Shown here piece by piece: positions 48,535 to 57,197 of a stretch of 64,000 nt of DNA (the stretch's first letter is position 1; the number at the start of each line of letters is the position of its first letter). The position numbers were made by a program, and so were the translations under genes. The DNA comes from Siccirubricoccus sp. G192 (GTDB lineage: Bacteria; Pseudomonadota; Alphaproteobacteria; Acetobacterales; Acetobacteraceae). Location of the stretch: NCBI RefSeq assembly GCF_019084075.1, contig NZ_JAHREN010000001.1:124001-188000 (forward strand), written 5' to 3'. The notes under the pieces were generated by a model. That model saw only the letters and a list, made by a program, of their open reading frames with translations. It searched no databases and was not told where the DNA came from.

Positions 48535-50061
48535 ATGCCATTCGAGGACAGGATCGCTGAACACGCCGCGCGTCGGCAGAAGGCGCTGCGCATGGGCTCA
48601 CCCCGCAAGCTGGCAGAACTCGCGAAAGCGGGCATTCTCAATGCACGGCAGCGCCTCGACCATCTGCTTGATCCTGGTAGCTTCCAGGAGGTCGGGCTCT
48701 TCGCGGTGTCGGAGCGCCCCGAAGATCGCGACCGTTCGCCTGGTGACGGTGTGGTGACGGGTTATGGTTGCATCGAGGGCAGGTCGGTTGGCGTCATCGC
48801 TTACGACATCACCACCCTCAGTGCTTCGAGTGCGCCTGTCGCCAGCCTGAAGTTCCAGCACATCCGCAAGGCAACCATGACACAGGGCATGCCTCTGGTA
48901 GTGCTGGGTGAGGCGGGAGGCGCACGTATTCCCGATGTCATGGGCGCGCGCGGCATCGCGCGCACCCGCAGCCACCAGATCTATGACCGGCGCCGGCAGA
49001 CGCCCTGGGTCACGGCGGTCCTTGGACAAAGCTATGGCTCGCCGACCTGGAAGGCGGCGATGTCGGACTTGGTGCTGATGCGGAAGGGCGCCATCATGGC
49101 GGTCTCCAGTTCCAAGGTGACCTCGGTCGCGATCTCCGAGGATGTCGATCCGGAGGAACTTGGCGGCTGGCGCATGCGGACAGAGGTCACCGGCGAGGTC
49201 GACCGCGCCTGCGAAACCGATCAGGAAGTGCTCAGCACCATCCGCCGCTTCCTCGGCTACCTGCCATCGCACAGCATGGAGGCACCACCGCGCGCGGTGG
49301 TGCCGGCTGGCTCGGGCGAGGCGATGCAGCATTTGCTTGATGTCGTCCCCGAACTCCGCAGCAAGGTCTATGACGTGCGGAAGGTGATCGAGGCCATCGT
49401 CGATCTCGGCAGCTTCTTTCCGATAAAGGAGCGCTTCGCCAAGGTTCTGACCTGCGGCCTGGCAAGGATCGGTGGCAGGACGGTCGGCATCATTGCCAGT
49501 AACCCGGTGGTCAAGGGCGGCGCACTGGATCCTCAGGCCTGCCGGAAGGCAACCTCCTTCGTTGTACTCTGCGACAGCTTCAATGTACCATTAGTGCTGC
49601 TGACCGATACGCCCGGCTTCCTCGTCGGCGTCGAGGGAGAGAGGCTGGGACTTGCCGGCCACATCATGAATTTCAACCATGCGCTCGAGATGGCGACGGT
49701 GCCGAAACTCGCGGTCATCATGCGCAAGAGCTATGGACAGGCCTATATCAATATGGGCGGCAACGCCGATGAAATCGCCGCTTGGTATTCCGCTGACGCC
49801 AGTTTCATGGATCCAGGCGTGGCGGTGAATGTGGTGCATGGGATCCGCCAGAAGGCGGAACCCAAACGGTTTGAGGCGCTTCGCCAGGAATTGGCCCGCG
49901 ACACCGGTGCCTATGATCTGGCGGCGGGTTTCCTTATCCAGGATGTCATCGATCCGCGTGACACACGCGACTGGCTGAGCCGCATGCTGGCGGTGCACCA
50001 GCGACGTGCCACGAATAGCGTGGGTCAGCACCTGATGAGCACCTGGCCCTATAGTTTCTGA
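48535..50061 (+). CDS. Acyl-CoA carboxylase carboxyltransferase subunit 2
   Basis: 508 residues from ATG 48535 (GGGGA six bases ahead); a longer upstream frame overlaps the divergent gene and is not real. Domains: N-terminal carboxyltransferase half with GILNARQRLDHLLDPGSFQE, GVIAYDITTLSASSAPVASL and LGEAGGARIPDVMGARGIAR; C-terminal half with FGKVLT-like AKVLTCGLARIGGRTVGIIA, SNPVVKGGALDPQACRKATS, LTDTPGFLVGVEGERLGLAG and YGQAYINMGGNADE. Ends VIDPRDTRDWLSRML. Quite different from subunit 1, so the two probably serve different substrates or form a mixed complex. Intact. Confidence 0.9.
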   Translation: MPFEDRIAEHAARRQKALRMGSPRKLAELAKAGILNARQRLDHLLDPGSFQEVGLFAVSERPEDRDRSPGDGVVTGYGCIEGRSVGVIAYDITTLSASSAPVASLKFQHIRKATMTQGMPLVVLGEAGGARIPDVMGARGIARTRSHQIYDRRRQTPWVTAVLGQSYGSPTWKAAMSDLVLMRKGAIMAVSSSKVTSVAISEDVDPEELGGWRMRTEVTGEVDRACETDQEVLSTIRRFLGYLPSHSMEAPPRAVVPAGSGEAMQHLLDVVPELRSKVYDVRKVIEAIVDLGSFFPIKERFAKVLTCGLARIGGRTVGIIASNPVVKGGALDPQACRKATSFVVLCDSFNVPLVLLTDTPGFLVGVEGERLGLAGHIMNFNHALEMATVPKLAVIMRKSYGQAYINMGGNADEIAAWYSADASFMDPGVAVNVVHGIRQKAEPKRFEALRQELARDTGAYDLAAGFLIQDVIDPRDTRDWLSRMLAVHQRRATNSVGQHLMSTWPYSF

Positions 50062-50082
50062 TCGTCCGGGGGAGATGCTCGG

Positions 50083-51093
50083 TCAGGCGGGCTGGAGTAG
50101 CGGTCCCGTCTCGGCCTTGTTGCCAGCCGCGATCGCTTCGTGGTGATGACAGGCTACGCGCTGATCGGGACTGGCTTCGCGCAACTCGGGCCTCTTCGCG
50201 GCACAGAGGGCATCCGCGTAGCTGCAGCGGGTGCGGAACAGGCAGCCGCTCGGCGGATTCAGCGGGTTCGGCAATTCGCCCTGGAGACGCGCGGCGCCAA
50301 GAGGCGCCTTCGCCGCGGCAAGCGCAACGAGTCGCTGTGTATAAGGATGTGCCGGACGGCGTAGAACCTGGCGCGCCGTGCCTATTTCAACCAGGCGCCC
50401 GAAATACATGACGCCCACAGATTCGCTGAGATAGCGCACCACGGCGAGGTCATGACCGATGAAGATGTAGGTGAGGCCAAGTCGTGCCTGCATCTCCTGC
50501 AGCAGAGACAGCACTTGCGCCCGCACCGAGACATCCAGTGCCGAAACCGGCTCATCCAACACCAACAATCGCGGATCGACCGAGAGCGCACGCGCGATGG
50601 CGATCCGTTGGCGCTGCCCGCCGCTGAACTCATGTGGGTAGCGGCTCGCTGCCTCCGGCTGCATGCCGACTATCTCCAGCAACTGCGCCACCTTGGCTTT
50701 GGCAGTTGCGCGGTCCGTGCCCTGGGCACGCATGGGCTCGGCGATGATGCGGCCAGCACGCATGCGCGGGCTCAGCGCACCATAGGGGTCCTGGAACACG
50801 GTCTGCACCATGCGGCGATAGGCGCGTTCCTGCGCGGCGGTCTGGGCGAAGATATCCTGGCCCTCGGCCCAAAGCGTTCCCGAAGTCGGCCGCTCCAGCT
50901 TCAGCAGCATCTTGGCCACGGTACTTTTGCCGCTGCCGGACTCACCGACGATACCAAAGGTGGTGCCGCGCGACACGGAGAAGGACACGTCCTCCACCGC
51001 GATGACCGAGCGCCGAGCCTCGAACAGCCCACCGCGCGGCAGGATGAAAGTCTTGCCGAGGCTGCGTGCCTCGATCACGGGGGCTTCGGTCAT
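50083..51093 (-). CDS. Oligopeptide/dipeptide-type ABC importer ATPase (OppF/DppF-like)
   Basis: 336 residues. Walker A GIVGESGSGKSTVAKMLLKL, signature HEFSGGQRQRIAIARAL, Walker B RLLVLDEPVSALDVS, H-loop FIGHDLAVVRYLS. C-terminal oligopeptide_ABC extension with Cys pattern NPPSGCLFRTRCSYADALCA, which in relatives binds a metal cluster. Its ATG overlaps the previous ATPase stop (ATGA). Last gene of the importer operon, convergent with carboxyltransferase 2. Confidence 0.93.
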   Translation of the reverse strand: MTEAPVIEARSLGKTFILPRGGLFEARRSVIAVEDVSFSVSRGTTFGIVGESGSGKSTVAKMLLKLERPTSGTLWAEGQDIFAQTAAQERAYRRMVQTVFQDPYGALSPRMRAGRIIAEPMRAQGTDRATAKAKVAQLLEIVGMQPEAASRYPHEFSGGQRQRIAIARALSVDPRLLVLDEPVSALDVSVRAQVLSLLQEMQARLGLTYIFIGHDLAVVRYLSESVGVMYFGRLVEIGTARQVLRRPAHPYTQRLVALAAAKAPLGAARLQGELPNPLNPPSGCLFRTRCSYADALCAAKRPELREASPDQRVACHHHEAIAAGNKAETGPLLQPA

Positions 51094-52073
51094 GATGCGG
51101 TATCGGCCAGCCAGCAGAAGGCGCGATGGCGCAGGCCAAGCTGCATCTCAGTCGGGTCTTCGGTGCGGCACCGCGCGATCGCCACCGGGCAGCGGTCCGC
51201 GAAAGCGCATCCGTGTGGCAGTTCGGCAAGATTGGGCACCTGGCCCGGGATCGCCTTCAGCGTCACCGTATCGCCTTCGACCTGCGGCAGCGAGTCGAGC
51301 AGCGCCCGGGTATAGGGATGCCGTGGTGCACTGAAGACAGTGGCAGTCGGTCCTTCCTCCACCAGACGGCCGGCATACATCACGATGATGCGGTCGGAGA
51401 GGCGGCGGATGGCCGAGAGGTCATGTGTCACGATGATGATGGCGGTGCCGGCCCTGTCACGGATCTCGCGGAACAACAGCAGAATCTCATCCTGGATGGA
51501 GGCATCGAGCGCGGTGGTCGGCTCATCGGCAATCAGCAGCCGTGGTGTGGCGGCCGTCGCCATGGCCGTCAGCACCCGCTGCCGCATCCCGCCGCTGAGT
51601 TGGTGCGGATATTGCCGCAGCCGCAGTTCAGGCGCGGTGAGATGCACGCGGCGCAACAGGCCGATGGCCGTGACCTGGTCGTTCGACTGCCCTTGGCGAC
51701 GCCGTTCACGCAACACCTCGTCGACCTGGTTGCCGATGGTGAAGAGCGGATCGAGCGAGGTCATGGGGTTCTGCAGCACCATGGAAATCTCGCTGCCGCG
51801 CAGGCCGCGCATCTCCCGCTCCGACAAGGCAAGCAACTGCCGGCCGTCATAGCGCACTTCACCTCCCACCCGTGCACTGCGGGGCAATGTCCGGATGATG
51901 GCGTTGCACAGGGTTGACTTGCCGCTGCCGGACTCGCCGGCGATGCCGAGAATCTCGCCAGGTTGCAGCGTCAAGTTCAGACCGGCTACTGCACGGGCAG
52001 GCCGCTCCATCGGACCGAAGGCGACAGTCAGGTCCTTGACCGTCAGGATTGGCGGCGAGGTCTCGCGGTGCAT
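51090..52073 (-). CDS. Oligopeptide/dipeptide-type ABC importer ATPase (OppD/DppD-like)
   Basis: 327 residues from ATG 52073 (an upstream ATG at 52094 would overlap the permease). Walker A GIAGESGSGKSTLCNAIIRT, signature HQLSGGMRQRVLTAMAMA-like stretch, Walker B PRLLIADEPTTALDASIQDE, H-loop IVTHDLSAIRRLSDRI, and C-terminal LPHGCAFADRCPVAIARCRT. Pairs with the following OppF-like ATPase to power the two permeases. Confidence 0.93.
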   Translation of the reverse strand: MHRETSPPILTVKDLTVAFGPMERPARAVAGLNLTLQPGEILGIAGESGSGKSTLCNAIIRTLPRSARVGGEVRYDGRQLLALSEREMRGLRGSEISMVLQNPMTSLDPLFTIGNQVDEVLRERRRQGQSNDQVTAIGLLRRVHLTAPELRLRQYPHQLSGGMRQRVLTAMATAATPRLLIADEPTTALDASIQDEILLLFREIRDRAGTAIIIVTHDLSAIRRLSDRIIVMYAGRLVEEGPTATVFSAPRHPYTRALLDSLPQVEGDTVTLKAIPGQVPNLAELPHGCAFADRCPVAIARCRTEDPTEMQLGLRHRAFCWLADTAS

Positions 52074-52080
52074 GGCTGCC

Positions 52081-52974
52081 CTACAACACGCCACGAGGAT
52101 CGAAGCTGGCCCGCAGCCAGTCCCCGACCAGGTTGAAGCTCATCACCCCGAGCACGATCGCCACACCCGGCCAGACCGTGAGCCACCAGGCGACGCTCAT
52201 GTAGGTGCGCCCTTCAGCCAAGGCGAGGCCCCAGGAGACATCCGGCGGCTGGATGCCAAGGCCGAGGAAGGAGAGTGAGGATTCCAGGATGATGGCTCGG
52301 CCGATATCCAGCACCGCCAGCACCAGGATAGAAGTCATGGCGTTCGGCAATACATGCCGCAACGCGATCGCCATCGGTCGCACGCCAGCCACGCGGGCCA
52401 GCAGCACGAAATCCCGCTTTTTTATGGAGACGACCTCGCTGCGCACCAGTCGCGCGTAGCGAGCCCAATTGGTCAGGATCATCACCAGGATGATGTTGCC
52501 GATTCCGGTGCCCAGCGCCGAGACGAAGGCGAGAGCCATCAGGATGAAGGGTAGCGCGAGAAAGGCATCGACCACGCGCATGATAGCCGCCTCGACGAGA
52601 CCGCCGAGATAGCCGGCGATGAGGCCAAGCGCCACGCCGATGGTTCCTGCGACCAGAACTGCGGCGCCGGCAGTTAGTAGTGAGACGCGCGCGCCGCCGA
52701 TTAGCCGGCTCAGCATATCGCGGCCAAGCTGATCGGTGCCGAGGAGATGCATGGTGGACCCACCCTCCATCCAGAAGGGCGGCGCAAGTATCGCGGTGAA
52801 ATCAGGTTCGTCCGGAGCGAAAGGGGCAATCGCGCCGCCGGCCACCGCTGCGAAAATCAGCAGAATGCAGAGCGCCATCGAAAGCACGGGCAGCCGCGGC
52901 CGACCCGTGCGGCGACGCCAGCGCAAGCGGAGCGACCACCAGGACGAGGCATTCAACGCAGCCACGCGCGTCAT
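52081..52974 (-). CDS. ABC importer permease (DppC/OppC-like)
   Basis: 297 residues, about six membrane helices; N-terminal cytoplasmic arm, then LSMALCILLIFAAVAGGAIA. OppC signatures: HLLGTDQLGRDMLSRLIGGA, and the EAA loop that contacts the ATPase, RSEVVSIKKRDFVLLARVAG. Ends SFNLVGDWLRASFDPRG. Its start overlaps the stop of the DppB-like gene. Confidence 0.93.
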   Translation of the reverse strand: MTRVAALNASSWWSLRLRWRRRTGRPRLPVLSMALCILLIFAAVAGGAIAPFAPDEPDFTAILAPPFWMEGGSTMHLLGTDQLGRDMLSRLIGGARVSLLTAGAAVLVAGTIGVALGLIAGYLGGLVEAAIMRVVDAFLALPFILMALAFVSALGTGIGNIILVMILTNWARYARLVRSEVVSIKKRDFVLLARVAGVRPMAIALRHVLPNAMTSILVLAVLDIGRAIILESSLSFLGLGIQPPDVSWGLALAEGRTYMSVAWWLTVWPGVAIVLGVMSFNLVGDWLRASFDPRGVL

Positions 52975-53885
52975 GCGCTGACCCGTGGGTCGAGCACCGC
53001 ATAAAGAAGATCAACACAGAGATTGACGGTCATGAACAGCACTGCCGTCAGCAGGACGCTGGCCTGCACCACCGGGAAGTCTCGGTTCAGGATTGCCTCC
53101 ACCACAAGTTGACCGACGCCTGGCCAAGCGAAGACCCGTTCGGTTACCACTGCGCCACCGAGCAGCAAGCCGAATTGCAGGCCGAGATAGGTTACGATCG
53201 GCAGCGATGCATTCCGAAGCGCATGCTTCAGGACGATCAGGCGGTTCGGAATACCAAGAACGCGCTCCATCTGAACGAAGTCGCTGCGCATTGCCTCGGT
53301 CATATTGGCCCAGGTCAGCAATGTGACCGAGGCGGAGGCGAAGAAGGCAAGCGTGACGCAGGGCAAGACGAAATTTGCTACCCCGCCATAGCCGGAGGAA
53401 GGAAAAATTGGCAATGTGATAGAGAGCAGCATGATCAGCATCAGCCCGACCCAGAAACTCGGCATCGCCTGCCCGAGCCCGGCATAGCCGCGCACAATCG
53501 CCGCGAACCAGGAGCCTTGCCGCAGCGCCGCGGCGATGCCCAGCGGCACACCGATTATGATGGCGAGCAGCATCGACAGCCCCGCCAGTTGCAGTGTCGG
53601 CCCGATGGCTGCCAGCACCAGATTCATCGCGGGTTCCCGGTAACGAAAGGACACCCCGAAATCGCCGCTCAGAATATTGCGCAGGAACACTAGATACTGC
53701 TCATGCAGAGGACGGTCGAGCCCGTATTGCTCTCGGAAGAAGGTGCGGTCCGCATCGGTCGCCTCGGAGGGCATGACAAGCGGGGTGGGGTCGCCCGTCA
53801 GCCGCGCAAGCGTAAAGATCAGGATCGTCAAGAGCAGAAGCGTGATCAGCGTCTGTCCGATCCGCTTCAGAATAAAGGGCCCCAT
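52971..53885 (-). CDS. ABC importer permease (DppB/OppB-like)
   Basis: 304 residues. Opens ILKRIGQTLITLLLLTILIF as in DppB; FREQYGLDRPLHEQYLVFLR and GDFGVSFRYREPAMNLVLAA in the periplasmic part; EAA loop TEAMRSDFVQMERVLGIPN; ends VNLCVDLLYAVLDPRV. Together with the DppC-like gene forms the channel. It lies 31 bases after the binding-protein gene. Confidence 0.93.
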   Translation of the reverse strand: MGPFILKRIGQTLITLLLLTILIFTLARLTGDPTPLVMPSEATDADRTFFREQYGLDRPLHEQYLVFLRNILSGDFGVSFRYREPAMNLVLAAIGPTLQLAGLSMLLAIIIGVPLGIAAALRQGSWFAAIVRGYAGLGQAMPSFWVGLMLIMLLSITLPIFPSSGYGGVANFVLPCVTLAFFASASVTLLTWANMTEAMRSDFVQMERVLGIPNRLIVLKHALRNASLPIVTYLGLQFGLLLGGAVVTERVFAWPGVGQLVVEAILNRDFPVVQASVLLTAVLFMTVNLCVDLLYAVLDPRVSA

Positions 53886-53916
53886 CCGGTGTTGTCTCTC
53901 GCAGTTCTGCTACCGG

Positions 53917-55515
53917 TCAGCCGGCCTTTTCGACATTCCAGAGCACGGGCCAGGACACGTTCGGCGTCGGCTTCCATTTGATGGTCCGGCTCGCGGCATA
54001 AATCGAATCCGTTGACCAGAGCGGGATGAGCGGCGCTTCCTCATGCAGCTTGGCGAAGAGCCGGTGCAAGAAGGAAGCCCGTTCTTCCGGCGAGGAGAAA
54101 TCGTTCATCTTCGCTAGCAACGCGTCCACCTCCGGGTTGGAATACCAGGAATAGGAAGCGCCGGTGCGCATTGATCGCAGCAGGCGGCCCGAAGGATCAG
54201 AATTATAGTCGGTGAAATTGGCGAAGATCAGATCGACCGCGGGATCCTTCTCCTTGCCGCCATAGACCGCGATCCACGCGCCGTAGTCGAGCATGGTGAT
54301 TTCGGTCTTGATGCCGATGCGGTTCAAAAAAGTGGCGACACCCTGCAAGGTCTCGCGCGCCTGGGGCACGCGTCCCGATCCCTGACCCACCATGCGGAGC
54401 GGCTTGTTGAACTCGAACCCCGCCTTGGACAGTATCTCGCGGGCCTTGTCCGGTTGGAAGCCGTAGGGCTGCACGCTGACGTCGCAGCCCAGCAGGCCGG
54501 GGCTGCATGGTAGATCCTGTGCTGTACCGAAGCCAAGCATCACCGTGCGCAGCAATATGTTCTTGTCGATCGCCATGTTGAGCGCCCGGCGCACTTCGGA
54601 CTTGGCAAGGATCGGGTTGCCGCCGAGGGCGTTGATGGCGACATAGATGTTCTGGAAGCTAGGGGCGCGGATCACCTTCAAATCGGGCATACGTTGCAAT
54701 GGCGCTGCCAGCACGGGCGGGATATTGATCACGAGATCAGACTCGCCGGTCTGGACCTGCGCCAAGCGGGACTGATCGTCCGGAATGATCTTGATCGTCA
54801 CTTCGCCGACCTGCGGAACCCGCCCCCAATGTTCATCGAAGCTCCGCAGCTTGATATGGGATCGGATCCGGCGCTCGACGAAGGCAAAGGGGCCGGTGCC
54901 GATGGGCTGGCGCTCGAACGCAGCCTCGCCTGCGGACTCCGCATGCCGCTTTGAGATGATGTACCAGTATTCGCCGAGATTCTCCATGAAGGAGGCGTCG
55001 CGCGCCTTCAGCAACACGCGACAGCGGCGTTCGCCCAGGACCTCGACATCGGCGATATTCGCCACCAGCACGCTGGCGCGGGGGTTGCGAGTTTCCGGCG
55101 CAATCGCGCGCTGCCAACTGAACCGGACATCCTCGGCAGTGACACGATCGCCATTGTGGAATCGTGCATTCGACCGCAGGACGAACTCGTATTTGAGGCC
55201 ATCAGGGCTGACGGTATGGCTCTCGGCAACCGCCGGTGCCAGGCGCCCATTCTCGTCATGACTATACAGCCCCTCGAAGACATTGGCGAAGAACAGATAG
55301 TCGTTGCCGCCAGCGATGCGGCAGGGATCGAGCGTGATGATGTCGGTGCCGGCGGCCACCACAAGGGGCGGCTTCCCCTGCGCGGCCGCGGTCTTCGCCC
55401 CGCCCAACCCGGAAGCAAGGGCCGTGGCGATCAATCCGCCTGCCACGGCGCGTCGGCCGATCGGCTGATGCCCAAGGAAGGCTTGATGGCTGCCGTTATC
55501 CGTTGCCAGTGTCAT
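53917..55515 (-). CDS. ABC importer solute-binding protein, family 5 (DppA/OppA-like)
   Basis: 532 residues with an atypical Tat-like leader (IGRRAVAGGLIATALASGLG). SBP_bac_5 features: ITLDPCRIAGGNDYLFFANV, VSPDGLKYEFVLRSNARFHN, GDRVTAEDVRFSWQRAIAP, RALNMAIDKNILLRTVMLG, GYDVS-like pocket region CDVSVQPYGFQPDKAREILS, and the C-terminal HEEAPLIPLWSTDSIYA. Ligand unknown: family 5 proteins bind peptides, but also nickel, opines, glutathione and sugars. Context (CoA ligase, carboxyltransferases, biotin carrier) suggests a carboxylic-acid-containing compound that is then catabolised. Confidence 0.9.
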   Translation of the reverse strand: MTLATDNGSHQAFLGHQPIGRRAVAGGLIATALASGLGGAKTAAAQGKPPLVVAAGTDIITLDPCRIAGGNDYLFFANVFEGLYSHDENGRLAPAVAESHTVSPDGLKYEFVLRSNARFHNGDRVTAEDVRFSWQRAIAPETRNPRASVLVANIADVEVLGERRCRVLLKARDASFMENLGEYWYIISKRHAESAGEAAFERQPIGTGPFAFVERRIRSHIKLRSFDEHWGRVPQVGEVTIKIIPDDQSRLAQVQTGESDLVINIPPVLAAPLQRMPDLKVIRAPSFQNIYVAINALGGNPILAKSEVRRALNMAIDKNILLRTVMLGFGTAQDLPCSPGLLGCDVSVQPYGFQPDKAREILSKAGFEFNKPLRMVGQGSGRVPQARETLQGVATFLNRIGIKTEITMLDYGAWIAVYGGKEKDPAVDLIFANFTDYNSDPSGRLLRSMRTGASYSWYSNPEVDALLAKMNDFSSPEERASFLHRLFAKLHEEAPLIPLWSTDSIYAASRTIKWKPTPNVSWPVLWNVEKAG

Positions 55516-55705
55516 GCATGATCCTCCCGCTGTTCTTCTTGGTTGGGTATCGCAGAGCCAAGCTGATGGGCGGAGCCACGCGATGCCAACATAGTCTAGC
55601 TATTCTCGTGCTCGTCGCCCAGCAACGGACGGCACTCAACTCAATGCTAAATCGACCACCCGCAGCCGACAAGCAGGATGGCGCCCGTCGCCCAGGTGTG
55701 ACGCT

Positions 55706-55927
55706 CTATCTGGTAAGGATCACCAGAACCTGGCCTTCGGTAACCGGCTCGCTCTCGGTGACCAGGATCTCGGCGACGACACCCAACGACGGGGCCGAAA
55801 CCGGGATCTCCATCTTCATCGATTCGAGCAGCAGCAAGTCGGTTCCTTCCTCAACCTGGTCACCGATCTGGACCTGCAGCTTCCAGACGCTGCCGGATAG
55901 TTCGGACTTCACGGGAATCCTGGCCAA
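55706..55927 (-). CDS. Biotin carboxyl carrier protein (stand-alone biotinyl domain)
   Basis: 73 residues; TTG start 55927 follows GGAGG by five bases, giving LARIPVKSELSGSVWKLQVQ. Biotinyl-lipoyl fold with the biotinylated Lys in LLLESMKMEIPVSAP and the ending VTEGQVLVILTR. It would shuttle carboxybiotin to the carboxyltransferases of this cluster. First gene of the minus-strand run, about 190 bases before the binding-protein gene. No biotin carboxylase gene accompanies it, so it must use one encoded elsewhere. Confidence 0.85.
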   Translation of the reverse strand: MARIPVKSELSGSVWKLQVQIGDQVEEGTDLLLLESMKMEIPVSAPSLGVVAEILVTESEPVTEGQVLVILTR

Positions 55928-56102
55928 GGTGGTCCTCCTATCTCGTCCTGGACGTGGGGCGAGCTGTTTGCCGGTGCTGTCCCTCGGCACTGCACACAAG
56001 CGCTACCATGGAGCGGCTTCACCGCCCTGCCAAGCCGCCGCCGCACATCGGCCAGCACAGTCAACTTGTCGGCTCCTAGCCGACCAAACTGGCAGTCTGA
56101 GG

Positions 56103-56943
56103 GGCACCGTCAGGTTGAGCGGGGCTTGGCGGCCTGACCCTGGTCCGGCATGAATCCGGAATGAGCTCGCCAGCCGCCAAGTCGCCCTATGCCGGATTCC
56201 GCTTTCCGGCCGAGGTGATCAGCCAAGCTGTTTGGCTCTATTTCCACTTCCCGCTCAGCCTACGCATGGTCGAGGAGATGCTGGCGGCGCGCGGCATCGT
56301 GGTCAGCCACGAGACCGTCCGGCAGTGGGCGCTGAAGTTCGGCCAGGAGTTCGCCAACCGGATCCGGTGGAGGTTGCCCTGTGCCGGAGACAAGTGGCAT
56401 CTCGATGAGGTCGTCATCAAGATCGCCGGGGTGATGCACTGGCTCTGGCGTGCGGTCGATCAGACAGGGATGGTGCTCGACGTGCTGGTGCAGAGCCGGC
56501 GCGACAAGAGGACCGCCAAGTGCTTGCTGTGCAAGCTGCTGAAGCGGCGATGCCGAGCGCCGCGCGTCATGATCACCGACAAGCTCCCGAGTTACGGGGC
56601 GGCCAAGCAGGAGATGATGTCCGGCGTCGAGCATCGCCAGCGTAAGGGCCTGAACAACCGGGCGGAAAACTCACACCAGCCGACACGACGACGAGAACGG
56701 CAGATGAAGCGCTTCAAGTCGCCGCGGCAAGCGCAGCGCTTTCTTGCGCCCACGACCAGATCAACAACCTGTTCCACCTCCGCCGCGACCACGCCTCCGC
56801 CGGCGAATACCGCGCCGCGAGGGCGTATGCATCCGAGGTATGGGCCGGCATCAGCGGGGTCGCCGCCGCCGTCTGAAATCTGCTGCTCCGACGCCCTTGG
56901 CATGTCAGCGCAGCGGCCGCAGAGTCGGTAGGTTGACGGTGCC
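56103..56943 (+). mobile_element. IS6-family insertion sequence
   Basis: About 840 bases between GGCACCGTCA (56103) and its complement TGACGGTGCC (ending 56943); the longer arms match poorly. One transposase gene, frameshifted near the end. I see no 8-base target duplication, so flanks have been rearranged, as is common when IS6 elements form cointegrates. Confidence 0.8.
56161..56875 (+). CDS. IS6-family transposase (frameshift near 56741)
   Basis: Start MSSPAAKSPYAGFRFPAEVI. Zinc-less IS6 pattern: VWLYFHFPLSLRMVEEMLAA, GIVVSHETVRQWALKFG, first Asp in KWHLDEVVIKIAGVMHWLWR, second in RVMITDKLPSYGAA, Glu in LNNRAENSHQPTRRRERQ. After RQAQRF the frame is lost by one missing base; the neighbouring frame goes on as CAHDQINNLFHLRRDH and ASAGEYRAARAYASEVWAGI, the normal C-terminus. 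Catalytic residues all lie before the break. Confidence 0.85.
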
Positions 56944-57197
56944 GGCAGCAGCCAACAACCGGTCCCGACGCCAGCAGCAATGCCGTGCGGCTGCACAACC
57001 GAATTTTCAGGCTAGAGGAAAAGGAAAACGCCGATGCGTCGCACAGGCGATGGTGGAGGGCCGCCGCGCCATCGGGCCACCTCCGGTCCGGACGGCAACC
57101 ACCGACCGGCCTGCCGGTAGTTGCCATCGCGGCGGCTACCTCCCATAGTCTAAAGAAGTACTGCAGAGGCTCCTTTCATGCGGATGCGTGGACGGTG

